A stretch of DNA of 64,000 nt, from assembly GCA_030562195.1 (NCBI GenBank), contig JAUJPP010000003.1, positions 48,924,602 to 48,988,601 of the forward strand. Direction: 5' to 3'. The stretch comes from Nipponacmea schrenckii. Taxonomy: Eukaryota > Mollusca > Gastropoda > Lottiidae. Each line of letters begins with the position of its first letter. The stretch's first letter is position 1. The translations under genes were made by a program, and so were the position numbers. Below the pieces are notes generated by a model. The model searched no databases. It was not told the origin of the DNA and saw only the letters and a list, made by a program, of their open reading frames with translations. This document shows, piece after piece, positions 33,701 to 41,430 of the stretch.

Positions 33701-35995
33701 TAACAACAGATCTGTGACGGATTTCTCTAATTCTAGACTAATGAGTGATTTACTTCTGAATTATTTCTTTATAATAATATTCTACCTCACTACCAACCAC
33801 ATGATTTGTATTTTTTATGTTAGGTTCCGTTTGGATTGTGTAGTTGACTTAGTAAGATGATCATCAGCAAGTAAGTTAGGAAAATTGAAAAAAGCTTTGT
33901 GGGTTTTCAATTCCAATGTGAAAAATGTTCTTCTGGTACAGTTTCAAGTATGTGTCTAGAAATATGGAAGTTTAGTTTGTCTACGACATTACCACCTTGT
34001 TCCTGTTTGCACACAAACCTCAATACAACCCTGCTACACTGTTAGTTTAACAATAATACAAGGTGACAGACTTGTCACATAAAGAAATCAAATAATGAGA
34101 AGCAATGCAAGAAAAATGCAACAAAAAATATTTCATAAATCAAATTTTCACAACTCTTAAGATAACAGAAGAATATCTTTATTTATTTTAATATAGTTTT
34201 TAATATAAATACATGTATATAATTATTAACATCAGTTTGACTTGAGAATATGTTTACCTTGCTATGCAAAACCTAAGTTTTAGAACTTTGTGATACTTGC
34301 ATTTTCATGAGAAATCAGGCTTATTTAGTGTGACCTTTACTATATTGGATTACTGAACTATTTAATTTGCTTGACTGACATTCAAAATTGATATTTCTGA
34401 TGAAAATAAATACCCATAAAATAAAAGATAAGAAGAGATAAAATGGTGGTTTTAATATTTTGTCTGCAAAGCGATTAGCCTTCAAAGACTTCAACATGCT
34501 AGAAATATGAAAGAAGAAGAACACGAAGCAAACAAGTAGTGAACACAATGTAGTTTAAAAGTAACTAGTCTTTCCTAGTCTAACACTTGACAGAAACCAA
34601 AGACTCAGAAATACTAAGTATGTCTGTGAGGGAACTCTTGCACCTACAAAGATCTGCTTTGTATTTAATTCTATTTCCATACTCCTAGCATTTACATCGA
34701 TCAGTTATAATGTTTCCATCAATTTATTTTCTGTCTCAAGACTAGCTTATAATTGACAGAACAACCTTCACACAATGGGTTAAAAAGATATTGGTCTTGT
34801 ATATTATTGTGAGAAATAAATTTTTGTAGTAAAAGTATTGTGTAATATATTCCATATTTATCCAGTATCAACCATACTTATAAAGACATTACACAAATTA
34901 TCAGAAAATTATGGAATCACATCAAATATTCTTTTACTTATTCAACATCTTATATATTTTCTCAAACAGTAAAACCACCCTGGTAGTCTTCAGACAGCAA
35001 AATAGATTCCTCATATAAAGATAACTATTTTCTGCAGAATTTTGGTGGATTTAGTGCTTGCTTTATCAGATTGATGATAACTAGATTTATGTACGATTAT
35101 GTATGAGTCAGTATAAAGACATACATAATTAAATATTTCTACCATATTTCAAAAATCAATATCTACCACTATTATCAAGTTATTTAAATCTACACATACA
35201 GCATTTTGTTCTATGGAAATTGCATCAATCAACACCTGCATTAAGCATAAAGATCTTGCAGAAATGAGGATATGAATAATCAATGCAACTAAAGATTAGT
35301 CTTAGTTTTTAAATCAAACAGAGACATGAGCTTCCTTTATAATATTGTATATAGACCCAATGTGCATTCTATAATTTATTAGATATAAAGACCCAGTATA
35401 AAAGCTTCACATTATAATATCATTTCATTGTAATATTAACTGGATTCTTTGTTAGATTTTTATGTATTTAATAAAACCTGTGTATAGTGATATAATACAG
35501 GTGGTCTAGTTACATTATGTTTGAATAATAATTTATTTTGTACACATTTCCTGTTGCATTGAGTCACTTAAAATTCAAATCTTTTTCTCTGTCACATTAT
35601 GAAACAAGTAACCTTATAACTAAATTGACAAAAAACATTTTCTACAATTCATTTTAATTTCATTTTAAAGGTTATGAACATTTCACACCAACTAATATAA
35701 TTGATGGGTTTTATAACGCATTTTTGATGATTAAAGAATTCAAAAATAATGTGACCATATGTTGATAAAATTTAATTTTATGTTTGAGCAAGAGGTTTTT
35801 AAGCATGGTCTACCAGGTATTGCATCTAAGTTTAAAGAGTTCACCTATATCTTTTGACTGTTCATGATCTTCTGAGAAAAAAAACAATGGCTGCTTACTT
35901 ACCTTTTCTTTATGCTTTGTTGATGGTTTAGCCTCTGCTACAGAATATACAGATGAACTCAAAGCAAATACCCACAAAAATATTTCCACCTTCAT
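3597..35995 (-). CDS. FSTL5-like: Follistatin-related protein 5-like (FSTL4/5 family), whole gene, 15 coding exons
   Basis: FSTL4/FSTL5 proteins are secreted, SPARC/follistatin-related extracellular glycoproteins. Joining exons 35903-35995, 11919-12648, 10709-10927, 9210-9521, 8727-8933, 8336-8508, 8035-8149, 7639-7797, 7244-7381, 6038-6321, 5618-5803, 5064-5244, 4485-4679, 4020-4184 and 3597-3796 gives 3357 nt, an uninterrupted frame of about 1118 residues. Domains: signal peptide (1 to ~22); charged insert (32-274); ten-Cys follistatin/Kazal module (~277-342); linker (348-451); EF-hand region (452-520); Ig1 (~525-617); Ig2 (~618-715); C-terminal propeller-like domain (~716-1118). Diagnostic stretches resembling vertebrate FSTL5 include CNWGTSVNVKDEFVYVSQPS, HTQPVGNRFDL and the DSTISIIDGK end. 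Vertebrate FSTL5 is about 847 residues; most of the excess is the charged insert. A separate beta-mannosidase gene lies in intron 1 on the same strand. The weakest link is assigning exon 1 across 23 kb. Confidence 0.9.
4020..4184 (-). CDS. FSTL5-like: FSTL5-like exon 14
   Basis: 55 codons, phase 1-1, acceptor TTTTGTTAG, donor GTATGT. Contains DTEDIIILSLNNGKVQKIKG, the counterpart of the DVLFVELSSGKVKMIK block of FSTL5. Confidence 0.92.
4485..4679 (-). CDS. FSTL5-like: FSTL5-like exon 13
   Basis: 65 codons, phase 1-1, acceptor ATATTACAG, donor GTAATT. PGRPFVSPDSRHLVTVDYFS followed by GKVAVSTISQN matches the GTPYVSPDG-x-x-LVSI block of FSTL5, a blade-like repeat of the C-terminal domain. Confidence 0.92.
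5064..5244 (-). CDS. FSTL5-like: FSTL5-like exon 12
   Basis: 181 nt, phase 0 to 1, acceptor TCATTGTAG, donor GTTAGT (a less common donor). Encodes VKDIFIPPQNNLKHQFNFGY then KLDLIEMKYVNVIDFSQFDC and IPKSLAFVPIG, corresponding to the DDFFIP and L-x-x-Y-x-C-(V/I)-P-x-SLA blocks of FSTL5. Confidence 0.92.
5618..5803 (-). CDS. FSTL5-like: FSTL5-like exon 11
   Basis: 62 codons, phase 0-0, acceptor TTACCATAG, donor GTAAGT. YYIPHLDQVWVLCWNGKDDG and HAVHTQPVGNRFDL align in order with the DQVWVL and HTQPVGKQFD blocks of FSTL5. This region has no separate entry among longer open frames because stops flank it closely. Confidence 0.93.
6038..6321 (-). CDS. FSTL5-like: FSTL5-like exon 10 (start of C-terminal domain)
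   Basis: 284 nt, phase 1 in and 0 out; acceptor ACTTGTAG, donor GTACCC. Carries the most diagnostic stretch of the gene, CNWGTSVNVKDEFVYVSQPS followed by QNRIVVIETTDKW, equivalent to the Cys-x-Trp-(A/G)-(S/T)-(A/S)-VNVKD-x-F-x-YV block of vertebrate FSTL5. Confidence 0.95.
6470..7160. repeat. 38-bp minisatellite in FSTL5-like intron 9
   Basis: About 18 head-to-tail copies of a 38-bp unit with core TTCAGTACAATCACATTGAC then CATGAGATTCTCAACAGG. Unit spacing of 38 is seen, for example, between positions 6625 and 6663. Copies differ by scattered substitutions. It fills most of the intron between exons 9 and 10. Open frames here are repeat translations, not genes. Confidence 0.93.
7244..7381 (-). 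CDS. FSTL5-like: FSTL5-like exon 9 (Ig domain 2, second half)
   Basis: 46 codons, phase 1-1, acceptor ATTTTAG, donor GTAAGT. Contains the F-strand signature DTGAYKCVAKNQAGTAEDVA, a classic D-x-G-x-Y-x-C-x-A-x-N-x-x-G I-set motif, matching FSTL5 Ig2. The intron after it holds a 38-bp minisatellite. Confidence 0.95.
7639..7797 (-). CDS. FSTL5-like: FSTL5-like exon 8 (Ig domain 2, first half)
   Basis: 53 codons, phase 1-1, acceptor CTTATTTCAG, donor GTAAGT. Contains the B-strand Cys and C-strand Trp: ITVKCHTEGIPTPSVSWEIN. The C-H-x-E-G-I-P-x-P core closely matches FSTL5. Confidence 0.94.
8035..8149 (-). CDS. FSTL5-like: FSTL5-like exon 7 (Ig domain 1, second half)
   Basis: A short exon (115 nt, phase 0 to 1) between ATATTTCAG and GTAAGT. 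VFEDGSLFFNQVGVHHIGNY then SCSHKN supply the F-strand G-N-Y-x-C motif that pairs with the Cys of the preceding exon to close Ig domain 1. Confidence 0.92.
8336..8508 (-). CDS. FSTL5-like: FSTL5-like exon 6 (Ig domain 1, first half)
   Basis: Begins after TTATCTCCAG and ends at GTAAGT, phase 1 in and 0 out. Contains the B-strand Cys and C-strand Trp of an Ig fold in GNGLELKCAIPGQGNGADVI followed by WKRFDTEI, aligning in order with the first Ig domain of FSTL5 (Cys-Ala-Ile then Ile-Trp-Lys-Arg). Confidence 0.92.
8727..8933 (-). CDS. FSTL5-like: FSTL5-like exon 5 (EF-hand region)
   Basis: 69 codons, phase 1-1, acceptor TTATTTCAG, donor GTATGT. It holds two EF-hand-like helices and loops: YYDRDIDYYLEKKDLDIM (acidic at loop positions 1, 3, 5 and 12, but Tyr replaces the usual Gly at 6) and FDDSEPKDGKLSVTEFLKAF, which keeps the D-G-x-L-x-x-x-E-F end. 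The loops are non-canonical, so calcium binding is uncertain, especially at the first site. Confidence 0.9.
9210..9521 (-). CDS. FSTL5-like: FSTL5-like exon 4 (post-Kazal linker)
   Basis: 104 codons between a TATTATAG acceptor and a GTAAAT donor, phase 1-1. Lysine-rich first half (DTPAYKIKKEKTSY, KKTKDLGKKYGKQDK) and a Cys-containing second half (KCNYKDYQQFKEKLL, HHCNRFAEPDCKKE) in the position of the Cys-rich linker before the EF-hands in vertebrate FSTL proteins. Sequence similarity is weak; placement rests on frame and order. Confidence 0.85.
10174..10399. mobile_element. Small TA-flanked MITE (Tc1/mariner or pogo-like)
   Basis: The left end CAGTGAAATCCCTCCAAACC and the right end GGTTTTGTGAGGTTTCAATG are imperfect inverted complements, flanked by TA on both sides (10172-10173 and 10400-10401). 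The interior shows further internal similarity (CCCTCCAAAC repeated near 10340). At 226 bp it has no coding capacity. It lies in the intron between FSTL5-like exons 3 and 4. The family is inferred only from the TA duplication and terminus style. Confidence 0.6.
10709..10927 (-). CDS. FSTL5-like: FSTL5-like exon 3 (follistatin/Kazal module)
   Basis: Encodes a complete ten-cysteine follistatin module: CKVDRDCKSGRMCHDGVCVC then a Kazal-type half with PVCGTDGLWYPSHCELHRTAC and a final Cys at DRSHKC. The CGTDG-x-x-Y-x-x-x-C core is the Kazal signature. The acceptor is TTTTTCAG and the donor GTAGGA; phase 1 in and out, a class 1-1 module exon. Confidence 0.95.
11919..12648 (-). CDS. FSTL5-like: FSTL5-like exon 2 (Lys/Glu/Asp-rich insert)
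   Basis: A 730-nt exon bounded by a CTATTTCAG acceptor and a GTAAGC donor; phase 0 in, phase 1 out. It starts DDNDIWENWGEWFPDEEG and continues as a hydrophilic, low-complexity stretch rich in K, E, D, S and N (for example KKEEKGEKDWHTEFDKS), ending with a Pro-rich patch (TSPNPPPPGLGDVKPP) and SYIESKPA. No Cys, so disordered linker is likely. Vertebrate FSTL4/5 have nothing of this size between signal peptide and Kazal module. Its frame runs straight into the Kazal exon via a shared GCT Ala codon. Confidence 0.8.
14691..14845. repeat. Foldback made of two inverted tRNA-like repeat arms
   Basis: Arms 14691-14758 and 14778-14845 (68 bp each) are reverse complements with about 4 mismatches, separated by a 19-bp spacer. 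The right arm contains GGTTCGAAACC, a pol III B-box match (GGTTCGANNCC), preceded by a tRNA-like stretch, so each arm looks like part of a tRNA-derived SINE. Similarity continues weakly outward (AATATTTTCGT on both sides). Confidence 0.75.
15205..15518 (+). mobile_element. Full-length tRNA-derived SINE with 13-bp target-site duplication
   Basis: The tRNA-like head has an A-box-like TGGCTCAGTGG and a B box GGTTCAATCCC, followed by a conserved body (CCGAGGCCC..GTGCTACAGGCTGTGCACGTTAAAGATCC) and a tail ending CATTAGCCCATAAACC. It is flanked by perfect direct repeats TTTGAATACATAT at 15192-15204 and 15519-15531, the hallmark of LINE-driven target-primed insertion. Body fragments of the same family occur at 38826, 44279, 45215 and 47770. 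This copy looks young. Confidence 0.92.
15620..16280. repeat. Long inverted repeat: two identical 163-bp arms
   Basis: Positions 15620-15782 and 16118-16280 are exact reverse complements over all 163 bp by base-by-base reading; the spacer is 335 bp. Similarity stops abruptly at both arm edges. No target-site duplication is evident. The structure lies in an intron of the FSTL5-like gene, so the pre-mRNA would form a perfect 163-bp duplex. It may be a foldback/MITE-type element or a recent inverted duplication. Confidence 0.95.
16404..16632. repeat. 26-bp minisatellite
   Basis: About nine tandem copies of CCCAAGCCATCTTTAGATAC followed by ATCTAT, period 26 (starts at 16412, 16438, 16464 and on), with a few substitutions. 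Intronic. Confidence 0.93.
19969..19974 (-). terminator. Candidate polyadenylation signal of beta-mannosidase
   Basis: TTTATT on the plus strand reads AATAAA on the minus strand, about 65 bp downstream of the stop codon. Position and strand are right for a short 3' UTR. Confidence 0.55.
20039..20790 (-). CDS. MANBA: Beta-mannosidase exon 2 (C-terminal domain)
   Basis: Acceptor CTCTTCAG, then DYDIKWKMLHYFARKFFDPN, equivalent to the GGKWKMLHYFA block of vertebrate MANBA, continuing to TGA at 20039-20041. The single intron is 234 bp. The frame closes cleanly with exon 1. Confidence 0.96.
20039..23029 (-). CDS. MANBA: Beta-mannosidase, GH2 family, two exons
   Basis: Lysosomal beta-mannosidase removes the terminal beta-1,4-mannose from N-glycan breakdown products (EC 3.2.1.25). 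Exons 21025-23029 and 20039-20790 join in phase 1 to give about 918 residues (human enzyme about 879). N-terminal signal peptide MSKCWYVCVLFSIVSSVIG, sugar-binding and Ig-like GH2 domains, then the catalytic TIM barrel: MRVWGGGVYE, ILWSGNNENNE with the acid/base Glu near residue 460, and PRFASEFGTQSW with the nucleophile Glu near 550. GALYWQLNDIWQGPSW is strongly family-specific. The C-terminal domain ends FVWIDSHGISGRFTDNGF and SLMDIY, like vertebrate MANBA. All key catalytic residues are present. The gene is nested in intron 1 of the FSTL5-like gene on the same strand. Confidence 0.97.
21025..23029 (-). CDS. MANBA: Beta-mannosidase exon 1 (signal peptide, N-terminal domains, catalytic barrel)
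   Basis: ATG at 23027-23029 is the first Met of the frame and starts a signal peptide. One 2005-nt exon encodes 668 residues plus one base, an unusually long uninterrupted exon for this intron-rich locus. Several N-x-S/T sequons (NIT, NHS, NIS, NVT, NLT, NSS, NDS) fit a glycosylated lysosomal enzyme. The donor is GTATGT just after WSSIG. Confidence 0.96.
23030..25727 (-). other. Upstream of beta-mannosidase; unexplained repeat-like stretch near 24 kb
   Basis: Includes the beta-mannosidase promoter/5' UTR and FSTL5-like intron 1. No coding exon is supported. Around 23930-24500 there are recurring motifs such as CAAACATTTG-like and TGTATGACNNTGT-like words on both sides of overlapping open frames on opposite strands (24127-24321 and 24147-24452). 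This looks like an old non-autonomous repeat, but I could not define its ends. Confidence 0.4.
26685..27141. mobile_element. Non-autonomous TTAA-flanked DNA transposon inside the satellite
   Basis: A 457-bp element with 20-bp perfect terminal inverted repeats, AGGGATAATAGGCGTTAGAA at the left and its complement at the right, flanked by TTAA at 26681-26684 and 27142-27145. An unoccupied paralogous site exists at 28244-28247 with the same flanks and one TTAA, so target and duplication are directly shown. TTAA duplication is typical of piggyBac-type transposases, but the termini (AGGG) are not canonical CCCT, so the superfamily is an inference. No transposase open frame. Confidence 0.9.
27366..27671. 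mobile_element. 5'-truncated duplicate of the TTAA-flanked element
   Basis: Corresponds to 26845-27141 of the full copy, with the same right terminus, TTAA and downstream satellite. Its left boundary falls on a 6-bp word CCATTC shared by the satellite unit and the element. It carries 9 bp (around GGATTTATCGGATTTT) missing from the full copy, where two GGATTT words have collapsed. It therefore arose by duplication within the array and not by a second insertion. Confidence 0.88.
28846..29575. other. Non-coding intronic stretch
   Basis: AT-rich sequence between the satellite array and the next TTAA-flanked element. I see no exon, and the frame at 29344-29616 overlaps the element terminus and has no support. 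Confidence 0.5.
29580..30592. mobile_element. Second TTAA-flanked non-autonomous DNA element
   Basis: Terminal inverted repeats GGGGGTTGACAACC (29580-29593) and GGTTGTCAACCCCC (30579-30592), flanked by TTAA at 29576-29579 and 30593-30596. Length 1013 bp, no transposase frame. The interior is AT-rich and unlike the element in the satellite, so this is a different family using the same target. Confidence 0.72.
30597..33231. other. Non-coding intronic stretch
   Basis: Unique-looking AT-rich sequence of the FSTL5-like first intron. No exon or repeat array is recognised. Confidence 0.5.
33232..33680. repeat. 21-bp minisatellite, open in frames on both strands
   Basis: About 21 copies of AATGTCAAACAATAAATGTA plus one base, period 21. 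Because 21 is a multiple of 3 and the unit lacks stops in several frames, it creates long repetitive open frames (MSNNKCK and ECQTINL on plus, FDILHLL on minus). No start context, splice sites or neighbouring exons support expression. Confidence 0.95.
33681..35902. other. Non-coding intronic stretch before FSTL5-like exon 1
   Basis: AT-rich sequence with no recognised exon or repeat array. It belongs to the first intron if exon 1 is correctly assigned. Confidence 0.5.
35903..35995 (-). CDS. FSTL5-like: FSTL5-like exon 1 (signal peptide)
   Basis: ATG at 35993-35995 opens a 31-codon exon beginning MKVEIFLWVFALSSSVYSVA, a good cleavable signal peptide with a likely cut after AEA or nearby, followed by a basic stretch KPSTKHKEK. 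It ends at a GTAAGT donor (35902 downward) in phase 0, which matches the phase-0 start of exon 2 at 12648. Assignment rests on strand, phase and the need for a signal peptide, not on homology. It could instead be the first exon of an unseen gene. Confidence 0.6.
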
Positions 35996-36500
35996 ATTTA
36001 TAACGTTATCTATCCATATACTACACTTTTACACTACAATATATAATATAACCCAGAAATTATAAATATAGTCCTTTTATGGAAGTAAATGAAATGGTTG
36101 TCATGCAAACGGTACACGCTTCCAGCACGATGTCTCTGTAGACTCGCAGACATTTATTCCCGATTGTCCTCGAGAGCTACGCGAACATAATAGTATATAT
36201 TATGTTTTCAATACAGTCCGGTGAATTAAATATAATCTTACATTTTCTAATACGCTATAGTCGTAATTCAAATCTATCTATTTAATATATTTAATATATC
36301 TTACCTAGCACATACCGTATTTAACATGGAACCATTGTCTCCACAGTCTACACAAAACTCTGCCGATAGAGGGCGATATTGATTTTTGACAAATAATATA
36401 CAGGTCGGTGGAGAATATTTGATATATCTGACTTAATGTCTGCAGGTGAGTCCACACGCGTCTAAATGCAAAAACAGTGGCTTGCCACATAACACTGCTA
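35996..36500 (-). promoter_or_regulatory. FSTL5-like: Probable 5' UTR/promoter region of the FSTL5-like gene
   Basis: The sequence just upstream of the signal-peptide exon is somewhat richer in CG dinucleotides (36110-36190 and 36310-36480) than the surrounding intron. A minus-strand GTAAGA donor-like site at about 36304, after CTAG, could end a non-coding 5' exon. No TATA box can be assigned. The call rests on position only. Confidence 0.35.
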
Positions 36501-37131
36501 ATTATTAATATATAAATAATTTATGACATAATTCAATGACACCAGCACCGGAATCAGTTTTGAAAAATCACATTAAAAAACTGAATATAACTTAAAATCA
36601 AATTAAAATAACTTTAAATCATATTAAAATGAATAGTATACAAAATGTTTCCGCACACGTTATTTGCAGCAATAGATATAATTAAGTTAAACATTGTAAT
36701 TAATTTCAATAAAAGATTTCAATATACCAATGATAATCAGTTTATTTAATCAGAAATATTTAATTAACCAATAATTAAAGAATATCTTTTTTTAGCGATT
36801 ACTAAACTACTTTATCTTGTGTCCAATTAATGTATTTAGGCCTAGTTTTAAGTTTATGAGCTTTTTGACTGGGGGTGTAACGTCTACGTAACGAACACGT
36901 GTAGCGTCGAAGTTTTACCGACGAACATGTGTTCTTTCTGGGGGCAAAAATAACTTACTCGCACTATTAAGTATAAACATTATACACCAACGAAATTCAT
37001 CGTTATAGCAAATCCTAAACCTTTGAAAACCATATCAATCAGGGGTGTATCTAGAATATGCCTGAGAGTGGGGACTGAAAGGTAATTTTCCAAGGCAAGT
37101 CCTGCAGGCCAAAGGCCTTCGTATTTGGCCC

Positions 37132-38130
37132 TTGCAGTGGCGGGGGGTTCGGGGGTCCTTCCCCGGAAAATTTTACAAACTAGGAAACCCGGAGAATACA
37201 TCTGACGCGATTTTGGAAATCTTTTCCAATGGTCCAAATTATCAATTTTCATTGGAAAACCATATGTTTTCTATGTCCCTTTTGGACCTATTCTGCGTTT
37301 TACTGACATGGCGGGGGGGTTTTGGGGTTCTCCCCCGGAAAATTTTACAAACTAGGAAACCCGGAGAATACATCTGACGCGATTTTGGAAGTCGTTTCCA
37401 CCGGTCAAAATTATCAATTTTCATCGGAAAACCGTCTGTGTTATATAGCCTTTTTCGTCCAATTCTGCGTTTTACCGACAATTTCAGTAAAAATCACTTT
37501 TAATGTAGACGAAAAGTTTTCCGATAACATCATAACTGACACAAGGTTTCCACTCTTTCGGTCAGCCAATCGGTTTGACCGAAGGCTCCATTCCCCATCC
37601 ATGACCGTCTATTATCGACCGATTCCGCGTTTTACCGACAAGTTAAGTAAAATCACTTTAATGTAGACGAACGGTTTACCGATAACATCTTAACAGACAC
37701 AAGGTTTTCACTCTTTCGGTTAACAAATCGGTTTTACCGACGGCTCCATCTATGACCTTCTTCTATTGGCCAATTCCGCGTTTTACCGACAAATAACGAA
37801 CAGCTTACCGATAACAAGGGTATCGGTTAACCAATCGGCTTTACCGAAGACTCCAGTCATAACCAACTTATACCGACCGATTCCGGTAGTTTCAGTTAAA
37901 AAAATACTTTTATAACATCATAACCAACACAAGGTTTTTACTTTTTAGGTTAATTGGTTTTACCGACGGTCCCACCTTGCCGTCTTTTATCGACCGATCA
38001 TAACCAACACAAGGTTTTGACTTTTTAGGTTAATTAATCGGTGTAATCGATCGATTCCGCGTTTTACCGACGGTTCCATCAATGACCCCTTTTTACCGAC
38101 CGATTCCGCGTTTTCCGTAGTTCAGTAAAC
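37132..38130. repeat. GC-richer dispersed repeat: 172-bp tandem pair plus degenerate TTTTACCGAC repeats
   Basis: Two copies of a roughly 172-bp unit start near 37139 and 37311 (shared GGAAAATTTTACAAACTAGG at 37165 and 37337, then AAACCCGGAGAATACATCTG). They are followed by degenerate units of about 150-160 bp marked by TTCCGCGTTTTACCGAC (near 37468, 37627, 37778 and beyond). The CpG-rich composition contrasts with the rest of the window. Minus-strand open frames repeating KSRQMYSPGFLVCKIFRGRT come from this repeat. Confidence 0.85.
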
Positions 38131-38825
38131 GTGGGGGGAGGGGGGGGGTCGAAACGTACCATAAAACCTTAACCATTTCTTCTACAAAGCTACCCCTGTC
38201 ATATATATAATACATACAAATTTCCTTACCAACAGAGAATTATAAACAAAACAGTAAATACAAACTTCATCGTTTCATTTGAGAAAGATGATCCTTCCAA
38301 CTCACCTCGAATATCAGGACGATGGCAACGGAATTTCACCTTAATGAAAGCTTCGGAAATACGTTGTAATTTCATTAACATTATGTTTCAAAAATATTAA
38401 AATTTAAAAATTCTGACCAATGAATTTGGAGACTTTACAACGAACAACTAGAAATGCTCTAAAATATTTAACAGTTGCTAAATTATATACTAGTTTATTT
38501 AATATGAAATGTGGAATCTAATAGGCATTTTTTGCCATAGTTCGTATAATAATTCTAAGAATGGTACCAGGAAAACTGGTTGATTTCCCCCGGGAGTGTG
38601 TTTTAATCGTATGCCAAGTAGGTCATTACTTAATATGTCACGTAAATTCAATTTTGCAAACAATTTCTTTCAATTGATCAGAATTAGACCCATTTCATGC
38701 ACGCCCAACTTTTAGTCACCGAAATCAAAAAAGTATCTAAACAGAACAGAATAAACCACCATATTGTATAGGTATATCATCTCAAAGCATTTGAAAGTTG
38801 TAATCCGTTGCAAACTTACACCTTC

Positions 38826-39103
38826 AGTCAGGTTTACCCTTGTCAGTAATGCAGGTCGGAGGAACTGACATGGAAAAAGCGTCTTGTCGATCAGATAAGA
38901 CAATAAACCGAGGCCCCGTGAGCTACAGGCTGTGCACGTTAAAGATGCCTCGACAGTTGGAAATCGCAAAAAGAGTAAGCTAATGCCGCCGTCATGGCAA
39001 AATTTACCTCATTGCACACTGCATGGCGTTGCCCGTCTTCATTAGCCCATAAGGTGCAGAAGAGAAGGACGTAAAACTCCATTCATTTCATTTACCTACT
39101 TAC
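38826..39103 (+). mobile_element. 5'-truncated SINE fragment
   Basis: Same body as the SINE at 15205 (CCTTGTCAGTAATGCAGGTC, ACAATAAACCGAGGCCCCGT, CAGGCTGTGCACGTTAAAGA) and tail (GGCGTTGCCCGTCTTCATTA), but the tRNA-like head is missing. It ends with the family tail GACGTAAAACTCCATTCATT. Confidence 0.88.
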
Positions 39104-41253
39104 ACCTTGATTTGCAACATTAAATGTTCAATAATTATATTTTATCTGGCTTCGATAGTCCTGAGTTTATCTCGCTAAGCAGAATTTCAAAAAGCAATAG
39201 AAAGGAGTAATCAATGTATTAACTAACAGGACAGCTGCGTAATTAATATGAGTCTATGGGCTGTTAATTTCCATATTCATTTAAATATCAATAATTGATC
39301 ATCATCATTAAGCCTTATTTAATTACTAATTCTCCTCTACTTGGATATAGATAGTTGAAATCATTTTATTATATTTTAAATAAAATAAGGTCGTCTCATG
39401 TCTCTTATTGGCTTGCACTGCTTCTTTCGTACAAGTTAAGTATAAGGTGCAACACAAATTCTCAGATATACTTATTTCGAAATTATGCTGTGTTCTTGTT
39501 TTAGTACAAGTAATCTAAATGTGCAAAGCTTGATGCACAAGAGACAATTGCCAAGATATCCAAATGAATAACGGAGAAAACGGGTTGTCGGACTCGTAAG
39601 GTTAAGACCAATGCTGATACCCGTTCATTTAATGTGTTTCGAAAAATGCGTATATTCTGATTTACGCGTTTTGATGGGTTGTAAAATGGGTTTGCAATGA
39701 CAGTGACATTAGTTTACTCTCTTTGTGGTTGACTAATGTCGGTTTGTACATCTCTAAGGAACATTATGAATAATTCATGATTTCATCGCAAATCTGTCTT
39801 CAGGAAAATTGGTATTAACCCCAAGTTTATATTTATGAATTATATTTGAGATAGAACACTCTAAACCCATATTAAATTGTGTTACAAAGTGTTAGTTCAT
39901 ATGTTTACATACCCCGCAAACATAGCAACTGGATATGGGCTCATATTCCGATCATAATGAATTTTCTTGTCTTAAAACGTAAAATGAAATCTAATTCCAG
40001 AGATAATAACTAATAAGGAGTTTTATCGTCGGAGTGTGAAAGCTGACATCGAAAGTCCTAATAAGTTAAATCACATTATATTTCAACATTATATTACATA
40101 CCGGTAGTCCCTTTATATGGAGAATTAATATACATTATTCCCAGATATTTGGTCTTTCATGAAATTAATTAAGCACCACACCTTGATCTCGACTTCTTAT
40201 GTGTTATTGGCAGGCTATCCAGTATAATATACAAAGGGAAAGAAGCATGAACGCGGTCTAGACTATAACGCAAAACATTAAGCATAATAAATGTCCAAAA
40301 CACATGTCCTGTGCCATGCCCCGTGAAACACGAGTACTTATTCTGATCCCAAATATTATGGATTACAGAAAAGATACCCCAACCAGTAACCCCGTCATAA
40401 TCATTTCGCGGATTACATAAGCGCGACAAAACCGGCACTGTCAGTTCCTCTGACGTCATGTACAGATGGGATAACAGATGGTAACAGGCCTATCTTTACA
40501 AAGATAAACCATTAATGAGACTATTCGGAGACATTGTTGGAAAGTCTACAATTTTCCAGTGCTCAGTGTGAACCGAAAAGCTGTTGAGGGGTATGCTTTT
40601 TCTACGCAGTTGTACGAAGTTGTATGGGAAAATTTGGTTTCAACTCTATGAAATATATTCAGACACTTCTGGTCATACACGTCCCAATATCCCATCCGTA
40701 TATCACGTCCGAGGGACGGGTAAGGCCAGATTTGTAGGGCTAGAATGTGGAATATACACAAGTCGATCAAGCATTATCTAGAATTTCGTTAGTTAGACCC
40801 TGAAACACACGCCGAATCTCGTGCCAAGGTACAGGTAGATCCCAAAGCACTAGCAAATCCCAGCAATTCCTACCTTCCATCATGTACAAAGTAGAATAAA
40901 TACTGCAATTTATCTCTCTTTACCAAAGTGCCTTAACACTAAGCGTATATCTAATGTATGACTGTATGAAGTATCTATTCATAAATTTTATTATCGCAAC
41001 TAAATAATAATACACCAAAAAATAAAGTGTTATTCTGACAATATAAAATCTATCTATTACATGAAAATTAACTCTAGGCAATATTACAAGATTGAAAGTT
41101 TACTGCATTCCATAGGGTGCCTTGCGTAATTACTTTTCAACTTAAATCGAACCTTAGAGATCAGCATGAAAATGACATTTCTGTTATAAACATGAACTAT
41201 GCATGAACTGAAAATGTATATATGAAATATCCACAATGAAAACTAGGGACACA
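39104..41253. other. Intergenic region between FSTL5-like and SLC5-like genes
   Basis: No supported exon. The part nearest 41253 must contain the 3' UTR of the SLC5-like gene. Open frames on both strands around 40169-40781 overlap each other and have no splice or homology support. Confidence 0.5.
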
Positions 41254-41430
41254 TCACATACGAGTTGATTCATATGGAAGAGGGACCTGTGGATTTTGTA
41301 CTCCGTTTAGCTCTTTTTTTTCTTGTGATCCTATAGTTTCTGATCCTATTGTATCATCTTTCTTGTACAAGTCTTCTTTGTTTCCCAAGGTATCATCCAC
41401 AATGGGTTTTGTCGGATCCAAATACTCTTT
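41254..41430 (-). CDS. SLC5A8-like: SLC5-like exon 16 (C-terminus, stop)
   Basis: 58 codons plus TGA at 41254-41256. Hydrophilic, acidic tail ([20 protein letters not shown]) ending PLPYESTRM. The last three residues T-R-M fit a class I PDZ ligand (S/T-x-hydrophobic), as does the T-R-L end of vertebrate SLC5A8. Acceptor TTGTTTCAG. Confidence 0.92.
   Translation of the reverse strand, partial: KEYLDPTKPIVDDTLGNKEDLYKKDDTIGSETIGSQEKKELNGVQNPQVPLPYESTRM

Noticed and set aside
36980..37666. Open frames repeating KSRQMYSPGFLVCKIFRGRT and related plus-strand frames
   Set aside because: They arise from the two copies of the 172-bp GC-rich repeat and exist on both strands.
40169..40781. Overlapping open frames on both strands between the FSTL5-like and SLC5-like genes
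   Set aside because: No domain, no matching splice sites and mutual antisense overlap; chance frames in lower-stop sequence.
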